DNA of 10,383 nt from Bacteroidota bacterium (lineage in GTDB: Bacteria > Bacteroidota > Bacteroidia > B-17B0 > Aurantibacillaceae). This document shows positions 7,701-10,383 of the stretch, one piece after another (the first letter of the stretch is position 1; each line of letters begins with the position of its first letter). The position numbers and the translations under genes were made by a program. The stretch lies in NCBI GenBank assembly GCA_005800865.1, contig SYEI01000248.1, forward strand, positions 1 to 10,383. The letters run 5' to 3'. Below the pieces are notes generated by a model. That model was not told the origin of the DNA and made no database searches. It worked only from the letters and a program-made list of their open reading frames with translations.

Positions 7701-8212
7701 TTTTGTAGCAACCACCAAACACTTTCAATGTATTTATTATCGTAAGTAATGTAAGGGTCTTTCATATCAACCCAATAGCCCATCTTAGCCGTTACATCTT
7801 CCCACTTGTCGGTATATTTCATTACCTCTTTACGACAAGCTTTGTTATAATCTTCAACCGAAATAAATTTTTTGCTATTCGGATTTCCAATATCTTCTTT
7901 TGTAATTCCTAATGATTTTTCTACTCCAAGCTCAATAGGCAAACCGTGAGTATCCCAACCTGCTTTACGTTTTACTTGAAAACCTTGTAAAGTTTTATAA
8001 CGACAAAAGATATCTTTAATCGTACGTGCCATCACATGGTGAATGCCTGGCATACCATTAGCGCTTGGTGGCCCTTCGTAGAACACCCAAGGGGTTTTAC
8101 CTTCGCGTGTAGAAATAGATTTTCCAAAAGTGTCTTTTTCTTTCCAATAATCTAAAATGTCTTTACTTATTTGTGATAAGTTGAGTTGGTTGTATGTAGG
8201 GTACTTTTTCAT
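4781..8212 (-). CDS. ileS: Isoleucyl-tRNA synthetase, type 2, with altered GIHH signature
   Basis: The 1143-residue enzyme charges tRNA-Ile with isoleucine. Class I landmarks in order: PPSANGMPGIHHVMA (48-62), GWDTHGLPIE (85-94), the editing (CP1) domain with WTTTPW (236-241) and HIAPSFGADD (354-363), VWFDSG (612-617), and KMSKR (688-692), which binds ATP. The C-terminal part lacks the Cys-rich zinc knuckle found at the end of type 1 bacterial IleRS and has the long form seen in type 2 (eukaryote-like) enzymes. Alignment with PHYGH of other IleRS puts GIHH at residues 56-59 (8036-8047) in place of HxGH: the first and third positions are swapped. In studied type 2 enzymes this swap goes with extreme mupirocin resistance. 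The DksA-like gene follows after 15 bases. A putative promoter lies at 8294-8323, giving a leader of about 75 bases. Confidence 0.97.
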   Translation of the reverse strand: MKKYPTYNQLNLSQISKDILDYWKEKDTFGKSISTREGKTPWVFYEGPPSANGMPGIHHVMARTIKDIFCRYKTLQGFQVKRKAGWDTHGLPIELGVEKSLGITKEDIGNPNSKKFISVEDYNKACRKEVMKYTDKWEDVTAKMGYWVDMKDPYITYDNKYIESVWWLLQNLNNKNLLYKGFTIQPYSPAAGTGLSSHELNQPGCYRDVKDRTATVQFKVKDSKFNIKGDLFILAWTTTPWTLPSNTALAVGKDIDYVFVESFNPFSGAPQTVVLAKDLVNKYFSEKHTDLKFEDYKVGDKNIPFKIVNHCKGSDLEGISYEQLLPFTQPTDGDAFKVIVGDFVTTTDGTGIVHIAPSFGADDFRVAKQNGIGSLTLVDKRGRFLPEINDGTFLYGEEYVKEAYHTDAEKQVEFEKQKQILEATGKIKELKAYLSVDERIVLKLQEEGKLFKKETYEHSYPHCWRTDKPVLYYPLDSWFIKSTAAKDRMIELNKTINWKPEATGTGRFGNWLENLNDWNLSRSRFWGIPIPIWTSEDSSEQIVIGSAEELKNQIDNSIAKGFMTENPLGKFVPGNFTAENYDTFDLHKPYADNIVLEKNGKKLFREPDLIDVWFDSGAMPYAQVHYPFENKELIDDKKYYPADFIAEGVDQTRGWFFTLHAIATMNFDSVAYKNVVSNGLVLDKNGNKMSKRLGNAVDPFETIEKYGADATRWYMIANAAPWDNLKFDVEGIGEVQRKLFGTLYNTYGFFALYANVDNFVVDLNNTVNVSNRSELDRWILSKLNSLVKDVTEQYETFEPHKAARYIEEFVDEHLSNWYIRLSRRRFWKGDMSDDKKAAYETLFECLNTLSQLMSPIAPFFADWLYQNLNDVSGELNSVHLTNYPKVNLSIIDTSLEKRMEMAQKISSMILSIRKKENLRVRQPLQKIRIPILDNEFRTHVEAVKDIILAEVNVKELEFVTEEEAHIVKNLKLNFKTLGKKCGKHMKTVQAYANDHGDLIIAGIEKTGQFKMNVEGEEILLELEDVEIIPVDIPGWKVANSGQITVALDVTLSDSLKEEGLARELVNRIQNLRKDSGLDVTDKILVKIQQNDALDTAIQNNLNYICAETLTGDLQVVQNLSAATANSVEVDELVSTLISIEKLN

Positions 8213-8227
8213 TGTTAGTTTGAGTTT

Positions 8228-8270
8228 AACCGCAAAGAGCGCAATGGTTTAGCAAAGGGCGCAAAGGGTT
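8228..8270 (+). repeat. Two-unit direct repeat of the CGCAAAG type in the ileS leader
   Basis: GCAAAGAGCGCAATGG (8232-8247) and GCAAAGGGCGCAAAGG (8252-8267) match at 14 of 16 positions with a 20-base period, preceded by TAACC. This looks like the scattered AACCGCAAAG...GCGCAAAGG intergenic repeats familiar from Bacteroidota. It falls between the putative ileS promoter and the ileS start, so it would be transcribed as the complement in the leader RNA. I see no T-box or other known riboswitch features here. Confidence 0.55.
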
Positions 8271-8293
8271 GTTGCTTAATAAATTAAGGGTAG

Positions 8294-8323
8294 CGAATGT
8301 ACAAAAAAATGGTTTAACAACAA
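8294..8323 (-). promoter_or_regulatory. Putative Bacteroidota-type promoter for ileS
   Basis: On the minus strand TTG (8323-8321) is followed by exactly 19 bases and then TACATTCG (8301-8294), which matches the Bacteroidota consensus TTG-N19-TAnnTTTG with one mismatch. Transcription would start near 8287, leaving a leader of about 75 bases before the ileS ATG at 8212. The position directly upstream of ileS supports it; short consensus matches do arise by chance in AT-rich DNA. Confidence 0.5.
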
Positions 8324-8336
8324 AAGATAGAATTAC

Positions 8337-8373
8337 TCTGCAAAATTGCGTCTACTTCGTTTCTCTGTGGTTA
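8337..8373 (-). repeat. Single degenerate TAACCACAGAGAAACG repeat overlapping the hemoglobin stop
   Basis: Read on the minus strand from 8373, TAACCACAGAGAAACGAAG resembles the start of the opposite-strand repeat at 8227 (TAACCGCAAAGAG); 10 of the first 13 bases agree. The two copies face each other and frame the gap between the hemoglobin gene and ileS. The TAA at the start of this copy is the stop codon of the hemoglobin gene. The membership in a dispersed family is inferred. Confidence 0.4.
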
Positions 8374-8730
8374 GATTTTACCCATTTGTTTCATTTTGCT
8401 TTCAAATGAAAAAGCGATGGTTTTTGCACGAAAAATGGCTTTTTGAGCATTTTCTCCTTCAAATAACGCATTTACTGTGTTTTCAAAGGCATTTAACCAA
8501 ATGTCAAAATGCTCTGCTTTTAAGGGTAAATTAACGTGTTTATCAAATACATTGGTTGTATAACCTTCTTTATCCAAAAGAACAAATTCCCAAAAAGCAA
8601 TCATATGAGGCATGTGTTTTTCGAAATCCACATGCTCAAAAATGGGTTTTACCTCTTCATTTAAAAGTAAATTGGAGTAAAAAGTCTTTACTAAAAGTTC
8701 TACGTCGGCTGAGTTGGAGATGTCTTGCAT
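8371..8730 (-). CDS. Group III truncated hemoglobin (2-on-2 globin)
   Basis: The 119-residue protein fits the short group III truncated globins, small haem proteins of the cytoplasm that bind O2, NO or sulfide; their physiological role varies and is often unknown. Visible landmarks: FYSNLLLNEEVKPIF with Y18 at the B10 position, KHMPHMIAFW with H39 as the likely E7 residue, KHVNLPLKAEHFDIWL with H74 as the probable proximal haem ligand, then AFENTVNALFEGENAQKAIFRA (broken here by position: 81-102) leading to the end of helix H. The start ATG is 3 bases after the stop of the methyltransferase gene, so the two are probably co-transcribed, and translational coupling is likely. The stop codon lies in a dispersed-type repeat. 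There is no signal peptide. Confidence 0.85.
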   Translation of the reverse strand: MQDISNSADVELLVKTFYSNLLLNEEVKPIFEHVDFEKHMPHMIAFWEFVLLDKEGYTTNVFDKHVNLPLKAEHFDIWLNAFENTVNALFEGENAQKAIFRAKTIAFSFESKMKQMGKI

Positions 8731-8733
8731 CTA

Positions 8734-9801
8734 CTATTTTTTCTTACAAACCTGAATGGTGTGGCTAATACCAACATTATCAATTTGTTCAACAACTTTA
8801 AAACCAGCTCTGTCAATTAATCGATTAAACACCGTACTATCGTACATTTGACTGTTTCCGTTAGCAATATTAGTAAAGTACAAGGAAGTCATTTGTAAAC
8901 TAAAAGCACCTGGTCTAAATTTTTGACGATCCCAAAAAGTTTCCATAATATAGATACTTCCATCTTCTGAAATAGCTTCATGACAACGTTTTAAAATACT
9001 TACAATTTCATCTTCGCTAAAACAATCTAAAAACTGGCTCATCCAAATGGCATCAGCCCCTTTTGGAAAACGATTAGCATCATCTAAAATATTGATTGGA
9101 TGATAGTTTACTCTATCTGAAAACGGTGTTTTTGCAATATTTTCTTTGGCCATAGCTAATTGCCCTGGTAAATCTAACATTGTCAATTTTACGTCTGCAT
9201 CATAGTTTAAGCACTTCATGGTAAACTTTCCGGTATTGCCGCCAATATCTAAAATATGTTTTGGTTTACGTTTAAATAACTCAGCCAAAGCTTGATCAAA
9301 TGAACCGTCTGAGTAATAATGGTCAAAATTAAACCAGCTATCTTGTATAGGTTTTGGTAAATGCGCTAATCCTTCGTAAACTGTTGGCCAATCTCCTAAA
9401 ACTTTTAATCCTGTTGGTTTGCCTTGTTTAATGCTATCTGTTAACGTAAACATTCCTTCATAACATACATCGTTCGTAAAGTCCATATTAACATTAGTCA
9501 TACGGTCGTTTAAAATAAATAAACCTGTTTTTGTAATGGTGTATTTATCTTGATTTTTAACCACTAAGCCTATCCCTAAACCTGCTTCTAATAAAACCCT
9601 AACGCCGTATTCTGACAATTTAAGCTTTGTGTATATTTCTTCTAGAGTTAATCCAACGGTTCTAGATTCTTCAACAGCTGCTAAAATACCCAAATCTCTA
9701 AGTGATTTCGTCGCTTGGAAAACTATTGGTGCAAATGCAATAAACTGCGCCGCTGTAATGGCCTCAAAGGCTGATTTGTCGTCTTTGGTAAAAAAATTCA
9801 T
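8734..9801 (-). CDS. Class I SAM-dependent methyltransferase, O-methyltransferase (Methyltransf_2-like)
   Basis: The 355-residue protein has the layout of small-molecule O-methyltransferases: an N-terminal helical winged-helix dimerisation domain (about 1-100, with LTLEEIYTKLKLSEYGVRVLL-like content at 51-71), then a Rossmann SAM-binding domain. Motif I is ILDIGGNTG (183-191), the acidic ribose-binding residue is D210 (MLDLPG), and the motif near the usual catalytic His reads SQFLDCFSEDE (255-265). Plant-type enzymes have HDW at that site; here it is LDC, so the usual general-base His is missing. It lies divergent to an aromatic amino acid ammonia-lyase, a pairing seen in flexirubin/dialkylresorcinol pigment loci, where methyltransferases modify aryl-polyene or resorcinol intermediates. 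That substrate is inference from context. The hemoglobin gene follows after 3 bases. Confidence 0.8.
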   Translation of the reverse strand: MNFFTKDDKSAFEAITAAQFIAFAPIVFQATKSLRDLGILAAVEESRTVGLTLEEIYTKLKLSEYGVRVLLEAGLGIGLVVKNQDKYTITKTGLFILNDRMTNVNMDFTNDVCYEGMFTLTDSIKQGKPTGLKVLGDWPTVYEGLAHLPKPIQDSWFNFDHYYSDGSFDQALAELFKRKPKHILDIGGNTGKFTMKCLNYDADVKLTMLDLPGQLAMAKENIAKTPFSDRVNYHPINILDDANRFPKGADAIWMSQFLDCFSEDEIVSILKRCHEAISEDGSIYIMETFWDRQKFRPGAFSLQMTSLYFTNIANGNSQMYDSTVFNRLIDRAGFKVVEQIDNVGISHTIQVCKKK

Positions 9802-9956
9802 GGTATTAAAGCTAAAAATTAATGCTATTCTATCTAAAAGACTGCCAAAATAATGAAAAGATTATACATTTTTTCGATTTTCTTGATAAAAAACTAAATA
9901 CCCAACAACACGGATACTAAAATTGTTTGTAATATTGTAAATTGCACCCCACAATT
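9802..9956. other. Divergent intergenic region between methyltransferase and ammonia-lyase
   Basis: This 155-base gap must hold the start signals of both divergent genes. It is very AT-rich. On the minus strand I see TATAAT at 9866-9861 and TTATTTTG at 9853-9846 (one mismatch to TAnnTTTG), but neither has a well-placed TTG upstream. On the plus strand TAATATTG (9930-9937) is close to the consensus but also lacks a TTG at the right distance. I therefore do not assign a promoter. No ORF, hairpin or operator-like dyad stands out. Confidence 0.5.
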
Positions 9957-10383
9957 ATGGTAAAAATAGGAGATAAGAAAATATCGGCGGATGATTTCTA
10001 CAAGGTTTTAATTAGCAATTTAGAACTTAAGTTGGATGAAGAAGCCTTAAGAAAAGTATATCGTAGTCATTATTTTTTGAAAGAGTTTACTCGCGAAAAA
10101 TTAATATATGGTATTAATACTGGATTTGGGCCAATGGCACAGTATCGTATTAATCACGAAGATCAAATGAAGCTACAATATAATTTAATTCGTAGCCATT
10201 GCTCAGGCTCAGGAAATCCCATTCCTGAAATTGATTGTAAAGCAGTAATGTTAGCGCGTTTAAATACCTTAATGCAAGGCTTTGCTGGTATTCATCCTGA
10301 TGCTTTAATTTTAATTAAGGATTTAATTAACAAAAATATTTCGCCAGTTATTTACGAACATGGTGGCTTAGGCGCTAGTGGTG
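9957..10383 (+). CDS. Aromatic amino acid ammonia-lyase (HAL/TAL family), N-terminal part
   Basis: The first 142 codons are present; the frame runs off the right edge one base into the next codon. Enzymes of this family remove ammonia from His, Tyr or Phe with an MIO cofactor formed from an Ala-Ser-Gly triad. Visible features: YGINTGFGPMAQYR with catalytic Y51, LQYNLIRSHCSGSG with the substrate-selecting pair S80-H81, ARLNTL at 100-105, and EHGGLGASG ending at the MIO triad A140-S141-G142. From memory these stretches match the tyrosine ammonia-lyase of Flavobacterium johnsoniae closely, which also carries Ser-His at the selector position, so tyrosine to coumarate is more likely than histidine degradation. 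In flexirubin-type loci this supplies the aryl starter. The ATG at 9957 is the first in-frame ATG after the stop at 9930-9932. No hut genes are visible. Confidence 0.9.
   Translation, partial: MVKIGDKKISADDFYKVLISNLELKLDEEALRKVYRSHYFLKEFTREKLIYGINTGFGPMAQYRINHEDQMKLQYNLIRSHCSGSGNPIPEIDCKAVMLARLNTLMQGFAGIHPDALILIKDLINKNISPVIYEHGGLGASG

Noticed and set aside
8213..8293. Possible T-box riboswitch upstream of ileS
   Set aside because: The leader is only about 75 bases, filled largely by the CGCAAAG repeat, with no T-box sequence or terminator/antiterminator pair; T-boxes are also not typical of this phylum.
8346..8768. Two plus-strand ORFs opposite the hemoglobin gene
   Set aside because: They are shadows of a real globin gene on the minus strand and show no recognisable features.
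9861..9866. TATAAT on the minus strand upstream of the methyltransferase
   Set aside because: The hexamer 17 bases upstream (TTATCA) is a poor -35, and Bacteroidota promoters usually follow a different consensus; such matches are expected by chance in AT-rich DNA.

Overview
The window comes from an AT-rich member of the Bacteroidota, most plausibly a Flavobacteriales-like lineage. Evidence for this: a PorT-type outer-membrane protein of the type IX secretion system, the gene order ileS - DksA-like gene - lspA, a promoter upstream of ileS that fits the Bacteroidota TTG-N19-TAnnTTTG pattern, a REP-like palindromic repeat of a kind common in this phylum, and an aromatic amino acid ammonia-lyase very like the one in flexirubin-type pigment loci. 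I see no tRNA, rRNA, CRISPR array, insertion sequence or phage gene. The content is mostly core genes, and I do not see a clear novel multi-gene system.

Layout. Positions 1-288 (+) hold the C-terminal end of a type II NADH dehydrogenase. A gap with a degenerate tandem repeat and a perfect 13-bp inverted repeat separates it from a long run of minus-strand genes. Read in the direction of transcription, from high to low coordinates, these are: a class I O-methyltransferase-like protein (8734-9801), a group III truncated hemoglobin (8371-8730), a repeat-framed gap with a putative promoter, ileS (4781-8212), a DksA/TraR-like protein with a histone H1-like tail (3557-4765), a strong hairpin terminator, lspA (2812-3486), porT (2023-2775) and a COG2509-type FAD-dependent dehydrogenase (381-1985). 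At the right edge, transcribed divergently from the methyltransferase, is the start of an aromatic amino acid ammonia-lyase (9957 onward, cut off inside its MIO motif).

How the genes fit together. ileS, the DksA-like gene and lspA form a housekeeping block: translation, stress/rRNA-type transcription control or nucleoid binding, and lipoprotein maturation. lspA and porT are both envelope functions. The ammonia-lyase and methyltransferase look like the edge of an aryl-polyene/dialkylresorcinol (flexirubin-type) pigment locus that continues beyond the right edge.

Most notable points. The IleRS has its class I signature changed from HxGH to GIHH, which predicts very high mupirocin resistance. 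The DksA-like protein combines a roughly 165-residue Lys/Ala/Pro tail, an acidic block and a zinc finger with only one of four cysteines. A REP-like repeat has been absorbed in frame into the FAD dehydrogenase gene. The stop codon of the hemoglobin gene lies inside a dispersed-repeat sequence.
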